A DNA stretch of 64,000 nucleotides from Gammaproteobacteria bacterium (GTDB lineage: Bacteria; Pseudomonadota; Gammaproteobacteria; JAJFKO01). The notes below the pieces were generated by a model. That model saw only the letters and a program-made list of their open reading frames with translations, did not search any database and was not told the origin of the DNA. Within the stretch, counting starts at the first letter, position 1, and each line of letters begins with the position of its first letter. Position numbers and translations under genes: made by a program. Of the stretch, positions 48,558-58,573 are shown piece after piece. Location of the stretch: NCBI GenBank assembly GCA_028284465.1, contig JANQRR010000014.1, positions 33,273 through 97,272 of the forward strand, in the 5' to 3' direction.

Positions 48558-48800
48558 TCATGTAAAACCGCGGGATCCAGGTCCAATTTTAATAGTTATT
48601 TTTATTTCACCATCTTGATCAACACTCGATATCACTTCATGGCCATACATGCGGCACCAAGTGGGAATATCTTGCAATGCCCCCGGATCAGTGCAAATGA
48701 TCTCAAGAATATCGCCTACCTGACATTGCTTTGCTTTTTCTTGGGTTTTAATGACCGGCATCGGGCACAATAAACGACGTGCATCTAATTCATGTTTCAT
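48558..48800 (-). CDS. tusA: TusA-type sulfur carrier protein
   Basis: An 80-residue SirA/TusA protein with the CPMP motif RRLLCPMPVIKTQEKA; the cysteine carries a persulfide. TusA hands sulfur to tRNA thiolation and other pathways. The ATG at 48800 overlaps the upstream PP-loop gene stop in ATGA, and AGGA lies upstream. The final residues PGSRGF are encoded by an arm of the ggatcccgcgg repeat (48567-48580), so the native C-terminus may have been replaced. Confidence 0.9.
   Translation of the reverse strand: MKHELDARRLLCPMPVIKTQEKAKQCQVGDILEIICTDPGALQDIPTWCRMYGHEVISSVDQDGEIKITIKIGPGSRGFT
48567..48580. repeat. ggatcccgcgg repeat fragment inside tusA (copy B3)
   Basis: On the minus strand CTGGATCCCGCGGT matches the start of copies at 7489 and 13232, and is read as the last codons of tusA. 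Confidence 0.6.
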
Positions 48801-49849
48801 ACATACCATTCCTGTGGAACTTCTGTCGGTAACAAGGGTTTTACAGTTAACGTTTGTAATTCTGCCGTTAATGGTTTTATTGCCACAGTAACTTTCTCAG
48901 CATTGCGCCCTTGGCTAAAACGCGCGGTTAATTTTGCCGCCAACTCAAAATCATCCGTGGTTGGCTCACCATCGATTAACACTAGTGGACCTTCATGATC
49001 AACCGTACGCAAATAACTAAATTGTTTGCGATAACCTGCCAAAAAATTATTTTCACCTTTGTCACGACCAATGATTAATTTAAAATTACGTTTTGGTCGT
49101 AAATGCCGTCCGACTTTTAGTAACGTAATATCATCTAAATCATAATCGCGTTGACAACGCATTCGCAATAAATCCCGTAATTTTTCTGCATAACTTTCAT
49201 CGGTTAACACACAACATCCTCCTGATGGTTGCGCATAATCAATAAAATTATACTGTTTAGCTAAAGCAATTTGTGGCTTGCGTGAACGCCCGGAAAAATC
49301 ACATAAACGTTCGCGATCCACCCATCCTTCGCGTTCAGGCAAGGTTGGTGCTAACAGCTTCGCGCTTAATGGTCGCAATAATCGTTCATTGGTTTTTGTT
49401 TGCTCGCCAACTTGCACTAGATACTTTTTACGTTGTGATTTGGGTCGTTGCCCGGCAACTTCACCTGTGATAATAAAATCGAAATCATTAGCTTCTAACC
49501 ATTGTTTTGCTCTACTGACCATAAAAATTTTACAATCTAAGCATGGATTCATATGCTGGCCATAACCATGTTTTGGTTTAAGCACGACGTTTTTATACTC
49601 ATCTACTATATCGATGATATGTAGTTTAATGCCTAATTGTTCAGCCACCCATAAAGCATCATTACGTTTAGGCTTATGCTTATCTCCTTGATTACGAATC
49701 GCTGAAGTATGACCGGAATGACAAAAGCCGGTATAAAAATTTAAACCTTCAACATGAATACCTTGGTCGAGGATTAATTTAGTCGCCAGCATGGAATCGA
49801 GCCCACCGGAAATTAAAGCGACGGCTTTGGGTTTGGTGCGTTCAGACAT
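48797..49849 (-). CDS. PP-loop ATPase, tRNA thiolation-like, with C-terminal NFACT-R-like domain
   Basis: A 350-residue protein. The PP-loop is ALISGGLDSMLA (about 11-22), and NPCLDCKIFMVSRAK resembles the catalytic region of MnmA/ThiI-type thiolases, with the cysteine pair C-x-x-C. PSGGCCVLTDESYAEKLRDLL supplies a further Cys pair. The C-terminal KVGRHLRPKRNFKLIIGRD and NNFLAGY fit a DUF814/NFACT-R-like RNA-binding segment. It overlaps tusA by 4 bases, suggesting TusA supplies sulfur. It is not MnmA or canonical ThiI; the target base is unknown. Confidence 0.75.
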   Translation of the reverse strand: MSERTKPKAVALISGGLDSMLATKLILDQGIHVEGLNFYTGFCHSGHTSAIRNQGDKHKPKRNDALWVAEQLGIKLHIIDIVDEYKNVVLKPKHGYGQHMNPCLDCKIFMVSRAKQWLEANDFDFIITGEVAGQRPKSQRKKYLVQVGEQTKTNERLLRPLSAKLLAPTLPEREGWVDRERLCDFSGRSRKPQIALAKQYNFIDYAQPSGGCCVLTDESYAEKLRDLLRMRCQRDYDLDDITLLKVGRHLRPKRNFKLIIGRDKGENNFLAGYRKQFSYLRTVDHEGPLVLIDGEPTTDDFELAAKLTARFSQGRNAEKVTVAIKPLTAELQTLTVKPLLPTEVPQEWYV

Positions 49850-49922
49850 AGCTATCTATAGTTATATACTCTTAATAAAATTGCGCTATTTTATCACATT
49901 TCACGCTTTGTGAGTATCAAAC

Positions 49923-50957
49923 TTATTTATACGTAAGGACTACTTTACCATATTGCTCACCTGCCTCTAACAATTGCATACCTTCGATGCCTTTGCTAAG
50001 CGGCATAGTAGTGTGGATCACCGGTTTGATGTTACCAGTAAAAACTAAATTCATCGCTTTAAGATAATCATGATGATTACCCATAGTACTGCCGATTAAA
50101 CTGATCTGTTTGCTAAATAAATAACGAATATCTAATTCGGTTAATGGTCCACTGGTATTGCCAACGATAACAATGCGCCCACCGCGTTTTACTAAGCGCA
50201 TACTGGTTGCCAAAGTGCTTGCTCCAACATTATCAACAATAATATCAAAACCATGTTTGCCGGTTAATTTAAATAAAGTTTTAGCCCAATCTAAATCATC
50301 TTTATAATTAATAACTTCATCGGCACCAAGTTCATAGGTTTTTTTAGCTTTGGCTTTACTACTGGTGGTGGCATATACTTTACAGCCTGCGTATTTTGCT
50401 AATTGCACACACATGCTATTTAAACCACCGCCAGCTCCTAAAATAAGTACGCTTTCACCGACACGCATTTGCGCGCGTTTTACTAACATGCGCCAAGCCG
50501 TAACGCTGACTAAACCTGCAGCTGCAGCAATATCAAAAGTAACGTGATCAGGTAATGGCAAAACATTTTTAGCTGGCACCACGATATATTCTGCATGCGT
50601 GCCAGCAACATTTTCACCTAAAATTCGATAACCCGGGCTTACACTATGATCACCACGTGCCGTGAATTCATCATCCACCAGATTAATTCCGGGATCAACG
50701 CCAACTCGCATCCCAACTTTAATATCTTTAACATGGTTACCCACAGCAACCACTTCACCAGCGGCGTCACTACCACTAATATGTGGCAAGGCTAATTTCA
50801 ATCCTGGCCAACCTTCGCGAACCCAAATATCTAAATGGTTAAATGCACTAGCTTTAACTTGAATTAGAACCTCATTAGCGCCTGGTTCAGGTTGTGGTAA
50901 TTCCAACAATTGCATTTTATCGATATCACCATGTTCATTGAATCCCAAGGCTTTCAT
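49923..50957 (-). CDS. Medium-chain dehydrogenase/reductase (alcohol dehydrogenase superfamily)
   Basis: A 344-residue MDR protein with a GroES-like N-terminus, the nucleotide motif VLILGAGGGLNSMCVQLAKYAG and GSTMGNHHDYLKAM. The structural zinc lobe, a run of cysteines in zinc alcohol dehydrogenases, is replaced by GINLVDDEFTARGDHSVSPG without a cysteine. The usual catalytic cysteine is also absent (SAFNHLDIWVREG). So it is likely a zinc-independent reductase (quinone or enoyl reductase-like), substrate unknown. It starts 1 base after the icmL-like stop and may share its transcript. Confidence 0.88.
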   Translation of the reverse strand: MKALGFNEHGDIDKMQLLELPQPEPGANEVLIQVKASAFNHLDIWVREGWPGLKLALPHISGSDAAGEVVAVGNHVKDIKVGMRVGVDPGINLVDDEFTARGDHSVSPGYRILGENVAGTHAEYIVVPAKNVLPLPDHVTFDIAAAAGLVSVTAWRMLVKRAQMRVGESVLILGAGGGLNSMCVQLAKYAGCKVYATTSSKAKAKKTYELGADEVINYKDDLDWAKTLFKLTGKHGFDIIVDNVGASTLATSMRLVKRGGRIVIVGNTSGPLTELDIRYLFSKQISLIGSTMGNHHDYLKAMNLVFTGNIKPVIHTTMPLSKGIEGMQLLEAGEQYGKVVLTYK

Positions 50958-50958
50958 A

Positions 50959-51486
50959 TCAACTCCCAGATTGTGGTGATGTTGTTGTTTCTGCTGTTGG
51001 TGTCAGTGGTTCAACGACTAATTGATTAACACCGACAGTATTATCTTGCGCATTTTTAATGACTGATATCGTTGCTTTAACTTGATGATCACTATTAAAG
51101 TCAGCGCCGCTATATTTAACTTCGAGTGGCGCAGTAACAATCCAATGCTCACGGCCATTTTGCTTGCTATGTTCAATCAAAGTCGCTTTACCAATTAACT
51201 TAGCCGAAACTGTAATTTTTTTATCTTCTACCGCTTTTATATTCTCACTACGCTGCATCGCTGCGCTAAATGATCGCCAACCGTGATCAGTAAAATAGGG
51301 TTTAGCATCATTAAAGACTTGTTGATAATTTTGATAATTATAATTAAATACTTTGAGCACCGCTTGGGTGGCAATTTGCACGATCCGTTGTTCATTTTGA
51401 GTATTTGCAGTAACATGTTGCGTCATTATCGCTGCGATCAGCATAAAACCGGTTAAAAAAACTTTGCGCCATAGTCCTTGTTGCAT
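50959..51486 (-). CDS. DotI/IcmL-family protein (type IVB secretion related)
   Basis: A 175-residue protein: N-terminal signal-like helix (about 8-26, ending TQHVTA), then the DotI/IcmL periplasmic domain. YNYQNYQQVFNDAKPYFTDH, GWRSFSAAMQRSENIKAV, KKITVSAKLIGKA and REHWIVTAPLEVKYSGADF follow the pattern of Legionella IcmL/DotI (YNFVNYREAL...YFTPAGW...VVSAV...W.VQMPLL), a core inner-membrane component of Dot/Icm. It is shorter than IcmL (212) and lacks the cytoplasmic N-terminal extension, like the extra IcmL-like paralogues known in Legionella. It follows sucB and precedes the MDR gene. No other Dot/Icm gene is in the window. Confidence 0.8.
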   Translation of the reverse strand: MQQGLWRKVFLTGFMLIAAIMTQHVTANTQNEQRIVQIATQAVLKVFNYNYQNYQQVFNDAKPYFTDHGWRSFSAAMQRSENIKAVEDKKITVSAKLIGKATLIEHSKQNGREHWIVTAPLEVKYSGADFNSDHQVKATISVIKNAQDNTVGVNQLVVEPLTPTAETTTSPQSGS

Positions 51487-51509
51487 TACTTGCTCTCCTT
51501 AAAAAATTG

Positions 51510-51529
51510 CTGGATTGCTTCGTTATTAC
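51510..51529. repeat. cattgcgag repeat, degenerate partial arm (copy A7)
   Basis: CTGGATTGCTTCGTTATTAC, matching only the ctggattgcttcg end of the family, between sucB and the icmL-like gene. Confidence 0.55.
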
Positions 51530-51531
51530 AT

Positions 51532-52743
51532 TTAAATCTCTAACAATATCCTCGCTGGGTCTTCTAGCATTTCTTTAATTGCACGCAGAAATTGCACTGA
51601 TTCTTTGCCATCAATGATCCGATGATCATAGCTTAATGCTACATACATCATCGGCCGAATAACGACTTCACCATTTTCTACTACAGGCCGATCTTCAATT
51701 TTATGCATACCTAAAATTGCTACTTGCGGTGGATTAAGGATCGGTGTTGATAGTAATGAGCCAAACACCCCACCGTTAGTGATAGTGAATGTTCCACCGG
51801 TCATTTCATCGATGGTTAATTTATTATCTCGAGCGCGTTTAGCATAATCTACAATATTTTTTTCAACACTTGCCATGCTAAGCTGATCAGCATTACGTAA
51901 CACCGGCACCACCAAACCACGTTCAGTCGATACCGCAACACCAACATCATAATAGCCATGATAAATAATATCATTGCCATCGATAGAAGCATTAACTGCA
52001 GGAAAACGGCGTAACGCTTCAATTGCTGCTTTGACAAAAAATGACATAAAACCTAAACGAATGTCATAACGTTTTTCAAATTTATCTTTGTATTGTGCTC
52101 GCAATGTTTTAAGCGCATGCATATTAATTTCATTAAACGTCGTTAACATGGCTGCTTCATGCTGTGCTTGCACCAATCTTTCTGCTACTCGTGCACGTAA
52201 TCTTGTCATTGGCACACGTTGTTCTGGACGACCGCTTACCGCTGTTGTGGTTGGCGATGGTGGCGTTGATGTTGAGGTTTTAGCAACTTTTAGATAGTCA
52301 GAAACATCTTGTTTAGTAAGTCGCCCACCTTTACCGGTACCCGCTACTTGACTCGCATCGACATCATGCTCGGCGACAATACGACGAACAGAAGGGCTTA
52401 AGCCTGCTGAAGCTTGTGAAGAAGCTGGTGGCGGTGTTGGCGGCGCCGCAACCGTAGAAGTAGTTGTTGATGCTGTCGTAGTTGTCGTTGTCTTTTCTGC
52501 AGTTGCTGTTTCATCAAGCAATGCTAATGGTTGCTCAGCAACAACGGTTGCGCCTTCAGTTTCAATAATTTCAGTTAACACACCACTTTGGGGTGCAGGC
52601 ACTTCAAGCATGACTTTATCAGTTTCAATATCAACAAGATTTTCATCTCGTTCAACAAAATCACCTGATTTTTTATGCCATGTTACTACGGTTGCATCAG
52701 GAACCGATTCAGGTAACACAGGAACTTTAACTTCTATAGCCAT
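51532..52743 (-). CDS. sucB: 2-oxoglutarate dehydrogenase E2 (dihydrolipoyl succinyltransferase)
   Basis: Core of the 2-oxoglutarate dehydrogenase complex. Lipoyl domain (1-75, lipoyl lysine in [11 protein letters not shown]), a flexible linker rich in T, A and P, a peripheral-subunit binding domain ([20 protein letters not shown]) and the catalytic domain with [15 protein letters not shown] and [16 protein letters not shown] (His/Asp active site). 403 residues (E. coli 405). It lies 13 bases downstream of sucA. Confidence 0.98.
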   Translation of the reverse strand: MAIEVKVPVLPESVPDATVVTWHKKSGDFVERDENLVDIETDKVMLEVPAPQSGVLTEIIETEGATVVAEQPLALLDETATAEKTTTTTTASTTTSTVAAPPTPPPASSQASAGLSPSVRRIVAEHDVDASQVAGTGKGGRLTKQDVSDYLKVAKTSTSTPPSPTTTAVSGRPEQRVPMTRLRARVAERLVQAQHEAAMLTTFNEINMHALKTLRAQYKDKFEKRYDIRLGFMSFFVKAAIEALRRFPAVNASIDGNDIIYHGYYDVGVAVSTERGLVVPVLRNADQLSMASVEKNIVDYAKRARDNKLTIDEMTGGTFTITNGGVFGSLLSTPILNPPQVAILGMHKIEDRPVVENGEVVIRPMMYVALSYDHRIIDGKESVQFLRAIKEMLEDPARILLEI

Positions 52744-52756
52744 GACTTACTTATCC

Positions 52757-55588
52757 TCATTTTAACAATGCATTCTCGACAATTGCTTGCTGCTCTTCAT
52801 TATGCAACCGCAAGCTGCCAACGGCAGGCGACGCAGACGAATCTCGGCCCGCATAACTTACTTGTTGGCCTGGCGCACAACATTGTCGAAACCAATGTTG
52901 CGCACAATACCAAGCACCTTGATTTCTAGGTTCCTCTTGACACCATATCACATTTTTAGCGTGTGAATAACGCGCTAATTCTGCCGTCAATTCTGCTAAT
53001 GGAAATGGATATAATTGTTCAACGCGAATAATGGCGACATTAGTGAGTGATTTTTCACGCCGTATACTTAATAAATCATAATAAACTTTACCACTACAAA
53101 TTACTACGCGATCAACTTGTTGCGGATTTAACTCATCAATTTCTGGCAACACTAATTGATAATGCCCTTTCACTAAATCTTGTAAGCTTGATACTGCCAA
53201 TTTATGTCGCAATAAACTTTTTGGCGTCATTACAATTAATGGCTTGCGATAAGGCCTGATCATTTGCCGGCGTAGCAAATGAAAAATTTGCGCGGGTGTA
53301 CTTGGCGCACACACTTGTAAATTATGTTGTGCACACAGTTGCATAAAACGCTCTAATCGTGCAGATGAATGTTCTGGTCCTTGGCCTTCAAAGCCGTGCG
53401 GTAAAAACATGACTAGACCACACAAACGCCCCCATTTTTGTTCTCCTGAACTAATAAACTGATCGATCACCACTTGCGCGCCATTAGCAAAATCGCCAAA
53501 TTGCGCTTCCCAAATATTTAATACTTCAGGTTCTGTGAGGGAAAATCCGTATTCAAATGCTAAGACTGCTTCTTCTGATAATAATGAGTCAATGATCACA
53601 AAACGTTTTTGACCTTCAGCAACATGCTCTAGTGGAGTATATTCATCACCATTTGCGTGATCATGTAACGTTGCATGTCGATGCGAAAATGTACCTCGAC
53701 GTGAATCTTGGCCGACTAAACGGATCATATAATCATTTGATACCAATGTTGCATACGCCATGGTTTCTGCATAACCCCAATCAATTGGAATTTCACCAGC
53801 AGTCATGCGCAGTCGATCATTAACTATTTTTTTAACTTGATTTTGTAAGGTAAAACCTTCTGGCAATTGCCCAAGACGTTGGCCTAAGGTTTTAATGACA
53901 TCTAACGCAACACCCGTCTCCGTTGGACTATCCCAAACTTGACCTTGATAAGGTGACCAATCAACAGAATACACATTTTTACTATCTTCTACTAAATTTT
54001 TAACAACATGCTCCCCGCGATCTAATGCATCACGGTATTCGCGTACTATTGCGTCTGCATCTGCTTGCGTAATAACATTCTCTTTAATAAGCTGATCGGC
54101 ATAAAGTTTACGCGTGGTTAAATGCTTGCGAACGTTACTATACATCATTGGCTGAGTAGCGGATGGTTCATCAGCTTCATTATGACCATGACGACGATAG
54201 CATACCAAATCAATCACGATATCTTTATTAAATGTCATCCGATAATCGAGCGCTAACTGAGTAACAAATACCACTGCTTCAGGATCATCACCATTCACAT
54301 GTACTACTGGTGCTTGCACCATTTTTGCCGCATCGGAACAATATAATGTTGATCGCGCATCTAATGGATTGCTGGTGGTAAAACCAATTTGATTATTAAC
54401 AATAATATGCACTGTACCGCCAGTACGAAAACCTCGTGCTTGCGACAAGCTAAACGTTTCCATCACCACGCCTTGGCCAGCAAAAGCGGCATCGCCATGA
54501 ATTAAGATTGGCAACACTTCTTTGCGTACGACATCATTACGGCGCGCTTGGCGAGCGCGTACGGAACCTTCCACCACCGGATTAATAATTTCAAGATGCG
54601 ATGGATTAAATGCTAATGCCAAATGAACTTCACCTGATGATGTCATGACATCAGAAGAAAAACCCATGTGATACTTAACATCGCCAGAATGATTTAATAA
54701 AGATTTTTCCGTGTATTTACCTTCAAATTCAGCAAACAATTCTTTTGGCGCTTTTCCTAATACATTGACTAATACATTTAAGCGACCACGATGCGCCATA
54801 CCGATCACGATTTCTTTCACACCCGAACCGCCCGCACGCTGGATCAATTCATCCATTAACGGAATTAAACTATCGCCGCCTTCTAATGAAAAACGTTTTT
54901 GGCCGACGTATTTAGTACCGAGATATTTTTCTAAACCTTCCGCCGCCGTTAAGCGTCGTAAAATGTTTTGTTTATACTCCGGCGTGAAAGTCGGTTTACC
55001 TTTCACACTTTCAAAGCGATGTTTGAGCCAATTAACTTCAGCAGCTTTAGTGATATGCATATATTCAACACCAATACTGCTGCAATAAGTTTGATTCAAC
55101 GCATCATAAAGCTCACGCAAAGAGCTATCTCCTTGCAAACCAGCAAACGAATTAATGCTGAAATTAGTATCGAGATCAGCTTCGGATAGATCATGATAAG
55201 CTAAATGTAAATCTGCGGGATCAGTTCGCTTAGCGACGCCTAATGGATCGAGTTTAGCCCGATGATGACCATGGCTGCGAAAAGCATCGATAAGTTGTAG
55301 CACGCGAAATTGTTTATGGGCTTGCTGGGCATCTCCACTTTTTACAACGGGGGCAATCGCGTGATTTTGTGCTAACTCTAAGAAATGTTGGCGTATTTTT
55401 GAATGGGCTACATCTTGCTGGAATTGCTGATCAACCTGTGGTAGCTGAGCGAAGCATTCGCGCCAATCGGCAGGCACTGAATTTGGATCGATTAAATAAG
55501 CTTCATATAATTCTTCGACATAATTAGCGCTCACACCAGACAGAAAAGAGCTGGCGAGCATCGCTTGCATATTGCTTTTTGCAGTCAC
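52757..55588 (-). CDS. sucA: 2-oxoglutarate dehydrogenase E1
   Basis: Thiamine-diphosphate-dependent decarboxylase of the TCA cycle. FLSGVSANYVEELYEAYLIDP at the start, VKEIVIGMAHRGRLNVLVN and NSLDARSTLYCSDAAKM-type ThDP/Mg stretches (GDDPEAVVFV), and YRRHGHNEADEP are diagnostic. I chose the GTG at 55588 (943 aa) because AGAGG lies eight bases upstream; the frame extends 13 codons further. E. coli SucA is 933. It precedes sucB and follows sdhB in the same direction. Confidence 0.97.
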   Translation of the reverse strand: MTAKSNMQAMLASSFLSGVSANYVEELYEAYLIDPNSVPADWRECFAQLPQVDQQFQQDVAHSKIRQHFLELAQNHAIAPVVKSGDAQQAHKQFRVLQLIDAFRSHGHHRAKLDPLGVAKRTDPADLHLAYHDLSEADLDTNFSINSFAGLQGDSSLRELYDALNQTYCSSIGVEYMHITKAAEVNWLKHRFESVKGKPTFTPEYKQNILRRLTAAEGLEKYLGTKYVGQKRFSLEGGDSLIPLMDELIQRAGGSGVKEIVIGMAHRGRLNVLVNVLGKAPKELFAEFEGKYTEKSLLNHSGDVKYHMGFSSDVMTSSGEVHLALAFNPSHLEIINPVVEGSVRARQARRNDVVRKEVLPILIHGDAAFAGQGVVMETFSLSQARGFRTGGTVHIIVNNQIGFTTSNPLDARSTLYCSDAAKMVQAPVVHVNGDDPEAVVFVTQLALDYRMTFNKDIVIDLVCYRRHGHNEADEPSATQPMMYSNVRKHLTTRKLYADQLIKENVITQADADAIVREYRDALDRGEHVVKNLVEDSKNVYSVDWSPYQGQVWDSPTETGVALDVIKTLGQRLGQLPEGFTLQNQVKKIVNDRLRMTAGEIPIDWGYAETMAYATLVSNDYMIRLVGQDSRRGTFSHRHATLHDHANGDEYTPLEHVAEGQKRFVIIDSLLSEEAVLAFEYGFSLTEPEVLNIWEAQFGDFANGAQVVIDQFISSGEQKWGRLCGLVMFLPHGFEGQGPEHSSARLERFMQLCAQHNLQVCAPSTPAQIFHLLRRQMIRPYRKPLIVMTPKSLLRHKLAVSSLQDLVKGHYQLVLPEIDELNPQQVDRVVICSGKVYYDLLSIRREKSLTNVAIIRVEQLYPFPLAELTAELARYSHAKNVIWCQEEPRNQGAWYCAQHWFRQCCAPGQQVSYAGRDSSASPAVGSLRLHNEEQQAIVENALLK

Positions 55589-55658
55589 GAGATTAACCTC
55601 TACACTATATTTAAGCAATATTATCACAAATAAATTTAAAAGGTGAAATATTGATTCA

Positions 55659-55689
55659 CTGGATCTCGCAGCTTACGCCAGGAGATGAC
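55659..55689. repeat. ggatcccgcgg repeat, degenerate (copy B4)
   Basis: CTGGATCTCGCAGCTTACGC followed by CAGGAGATGAC, with the same ctggat...gatgac frame as copies at 7489 and 13232, in the sdhB-sucA gap. Confidence 0.55.
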
Positions 55690-55709
55690 AGGTTTGCTAA
55701 TTATCCCGA

Positions 55710-56444
55710 TCAGCTGCCTTGATCCATAAGATCATCACGGATATGGCCGATGGCTTTTGTTGGATTCAAGCCTTTCGGGCAAACGTCAACACAATTCATG
55801 ATACTGCGACACCGGAATACTTTATAAGCATCATCTAATTGCTGCAAGCGTGTTTGGTTAGCTGTATCTCGACTATCGGCTAAGAAACGCTCGGCTTGTA
55901 ACAATGCTGCTGGGCCTAAGAATTTATCCGGATTCCACCAATACGATGGACAGGATGAAGAACAACAAGCACACAAAATACACTCATATAAGCCATCAAG
56001 TTTAGCGCGATCTTCAGGTGATTGTAGTCGTTCCGTTGCTGGTGTGGCGCCATCATTGATTAAATATGGTTGAGCTTTTTCATATTGCGTATAAAACTGG
56101 CTCATATCGACGATCAAATCACGGATGATTGGAAAACCCGGCAATGGTCGCAACACAATTTTATTCGGCAAGGTAGCAATTTTAGTAATACATGCTAAAC
56201 CATTTTTGCCATTGATATTCATGCCATCAGAACCACATACGCCTTCTTTACAGGATTGGCGACATGCTAAACTGGGATCTTGAACTTTAATAGCATGGAT
56301 CACATCCAGTAACATTTGCCCTTGAACATCTGCAGTATTCACGTCATACGCTTGCATATAAGGTTTTTTATCTTTTTCAGGATTAAAACGCATGACTGAG
56401 ACATGTAATGTTCTCGATGTATTTGCTTGAGTTGCTTCTGCCAT
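55710..56444 (-). CDS. sdhB: Succinate dehydrogenase iron-sulfur subunit
   Basis: Carries electrons from FAD to quinone through three Fe-S clusters. The 2Fe-2S ligands are CRQSCKEGVCGSDGMNINGK with the fourth cysteine in GLAC; the other clusters use CILCACCSSSCPSYWW and CRSIMNCVDVCPKGLNP. 244 residues (E. coli 238). It is followed by sucA after a degenerate repeat. Confidence 0.98.
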   Translation of the reverse strand: MAEATQANTSRTLHVSVMRFNPEKDKKPYMQAYDVNTADVQGQMLLDVIHAIKVQDPSLACRQSCKEGVCGSDGMNINGKNGLACITKIATLPNKIVLRPLPGFPIIRDLIVDMSQFYTQYEKAQPYLINDGATPATERLQSPEDRAKLDGLYECILCACCSSSCPSYWWNPDKFLGPAALLQAERFLADSRDTANQTRLQQLDDAYKVFRCRSIMNCVDVCPKGLNPTKAIGHIRDDLMDQGS

Positions 56445-56458
56445 AATAATCCGCCCTC

Positions 56459-58222
56459 TTAATGTTCGCGTTCTTTCACTGGAATAGGATCAACTTCATT
56501 AGGCTGCATATTCACCGGTCTATCTTTTAAAGTACCATCGGCAAATACCACGACGTGTTTCAGCCAATTGTTATCATCACGTTCTTGGAAATCATAACGT
56601 GCATGCGCGCCACGGCTTTCAGTACGATGATTAGCTTGTCTGGCCGTTGCCAATGCTACTTCCATCATATTATCAAGCTCAAGAGCTTCGAAACGTGCCA
56701 TATTAAATATGCGGCTGGTGTCGGTTAACGCAGCAGATTGTAAACGTTCTTGGATCTTTTGTAATTCCCCTAAACCTTTAGCCATATCTTCAGCCGTGCG
56801 AAATACCCCAAAATCATCTTGCATAGCTTTACGCATATCAGCACGCACACTATCGACACTCTCACCTTGTTGAGTGTTTTCCCAACGGTGTAAGCGCGCC
56901 TGAGCACCATCGATATCATCACGGCTAGCTATGGGCATCGCTAAACCTTCACTTAAAGCATCAGTGACATGAATACCTGTCGCGCGCCCAAACACTACAA
57001 TATCTAATAATGAATTTGCGCCTAAACGATTCGCACCATGCACTGACACACAAGCACATTCACCAATTGCATACAAACCTTCAATCACTTGATCATTGCC
57101 TTGCTGATCAACTGTTAATGCTTGGCCATAAAAGTTTGTTGGAATACCACCCATCATATAATGACACGTTGGGATCACCGGAATAGGTTTTTTTAATGGG
57201 TCAACGCCAGCAAAGGTCATCGCTAATTCGCGAATTCCTGGCAAGCGGGTTTTAATAACGTCTTCACCTAAGTGATCTAATTTCAGTAACACATGATCGG
57301 CTTTCGGCCCGATACCACGCCCTTCTCTAATTTCAATCACCGAGCAACGTGATACCACATCGCGACAATCTAAATCTTTTAACTTCGGTGAATAACGTTC
57401 CATGTAACGCTCACCATCTTTATTCAACAGATAACCACCTTCGCCGCGCACACCTTCGGTTACTAAACAACCGACGCCGTAAATGCCTGTCGGATGAAAT
57501 TGCCACATTTCCATATCTTGCACTGGAAAGCCAGCTCGCAACACCATGCCTAAGCCATCACCGGTATTGATCAACGCATTGGTAGTGGATTCAAAAATAC
57601 GCCCTGCACCGCCCGTGGCTAACACTGTTGCGCGTGCATTGAAAAACACCGTTTCACCGGTTTCCATGTTCATTGCGATAACCCCAGCAACATTACCAGT
57701 TGTGGATTTTACTAAGTCAATCGCATACCACTCGTGAAAAAAGTTAGTTTTCGCTTTAACGTTTTGTTGGAATAACGTATGCAACATAGCATGGCCAGTA
57801 CGATCGGCTGCAGCACAAGTACGATGTGCAATCCCACCTTTACCAAAATCTAATGATTGACCACCAAAGGCACGTTGATAAATTTTACCGTCATCGCGTC
57901 GTGAGAATGGCAAACCCATATGTTCTAATTCATATACGGTTTGCGGCGCATGCTTACACATATATTCGATAGCATCTTGATCGCCTAAATTATCTGAACC
58001 CATCACCGTATCGTACATGTGCCAACGCCAATCATCGTTGCCAGTGTTACCTAATGCCGCATTAATACCACCTTGTGCGGAAACTGTGTGCGAACGCGTT
58101 GGAAATACTTTAGAAATGACGGCAACTTGTCTGCCTGCACCAGACAATTGCAAAGCTGCACGTAAACCAGCACCGCCGCCACCAACGATAACTGCATCAA
58201 AAGCAAGTTCTGGAATTGCCAC
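56459..58222 (-). CDS. sdhA: Succinate dehydrogenase flavoprotein subunit
   Basis: Oxidises succinate to fumarate with covalent FAD. FAD motif [20 protein letters not shown], the FAD-linking histidine in [19 protein letters not shown], and [25 protein letters not shown] and [11 protein letters not shown] match. 587 residues (E. coli 588). It is 14 bases upstream of sdhB. Confidence 0.98.
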   Translation of the reverse strand: MAIPELAFDAVIVGGGGAGLRAALQLSGAGRQVAVISKVFPTRSHTVSAQGGINAALGNTGNDDWRWHMYDTVMGSDNLGDQDAIEYMCKHAPQTVYELEHMGLPFSRRDDGKIYQRAFGGQSLDFGKGGIAHRTCAAADRTGHAMLHTLFQQNVKAKTNFFHEWYAIDLVKSTTGNVAGVIAMNMETGETVFFNARATVLATGGAGRIFESTTNALINTGDGLGMVLRAGFPVQDMEMWQFHPTGIYGVGCLVTEGVRGEGGYLLNKDGERYMERYSPKLKDLDCRDVVSRCSVIEIREGRGIGPKADHVLLKLDHLGEDVIKTRLPGIRELAMTFAGVDPLKKPIPVIPTCHYMMGGIPTNFYGQALTVDQQGNDQVIEGLYAIGECACVSVHGANRLGANSLLDIVVFGRATGIHVTDALSEGLAMPIASRDDIDGAQARLHRWENTQQGESVDSVRADMRKAMQDDFGVFRTAEDMAKGLGELQKIQERLQSAALTDTSRIFNMARFEALELDNMMEVALATARQANHRTESRGAHARYDFQERDDNNWLKHVVVFADGTLKDRPVNMQPNEVDPIPVKEREH

Positions 58223-58225
58223 GTT

Positions 58226-58573
58226 TTATAATCCCCATAAAATTTCGATTAACCACACCAAGCATGCTAATAAAGTTAGAATAACTAGCACTTGCACCGT
58301 TATTCTAACCACCGTTGATTTTAAATAATCGGTGGTTATGATCCACATACCAATCCAAGCATGCATAAAAATACTTAAAAAGAATAAAAAAGTAAAAATC
58401 CGCATCCAGCCATTACTAAACAATAATTCCCATTGTTCATATGTCGGATGCAAATTGATAATGAAATAAACAAACATGAAAATCACGAATGCCAGCATAA
58501 TGACGGCTGTCACACGCTGAATAAACCAATCGCTTAAACCACTTTTACCTAGGGCGGTAACGCTACCTACCAT
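58226..58573 (-). CDS. sdhD: Succinate dehydrogenase membrane anchor SdhD
   Basis: Small membrane subunit (115 aa, three helices) binding heme b and quinone with SdhC. GKSGLSDWFIQRVTAVIMLAF and SIFMHAWIGMWIITTDYLK fit the family. The ATG at 58573 is chosen because it matches the family start; it overlaps the sdhC end by 7 bases, in the order sdhC-sdhD-sdhA-sdhB. Confidence 0.93.
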   Translation of the reverse strand: MVGSVTALGKSGLSDWFIQRVTAVIMLAFVIFMFVYFIINLHPTYEQWELLFSNGWMRIFTFLFFLSIFMHAWIGMWIITTDYLKSTVVRITVQVLVILTLLACLVWLIEILWGL

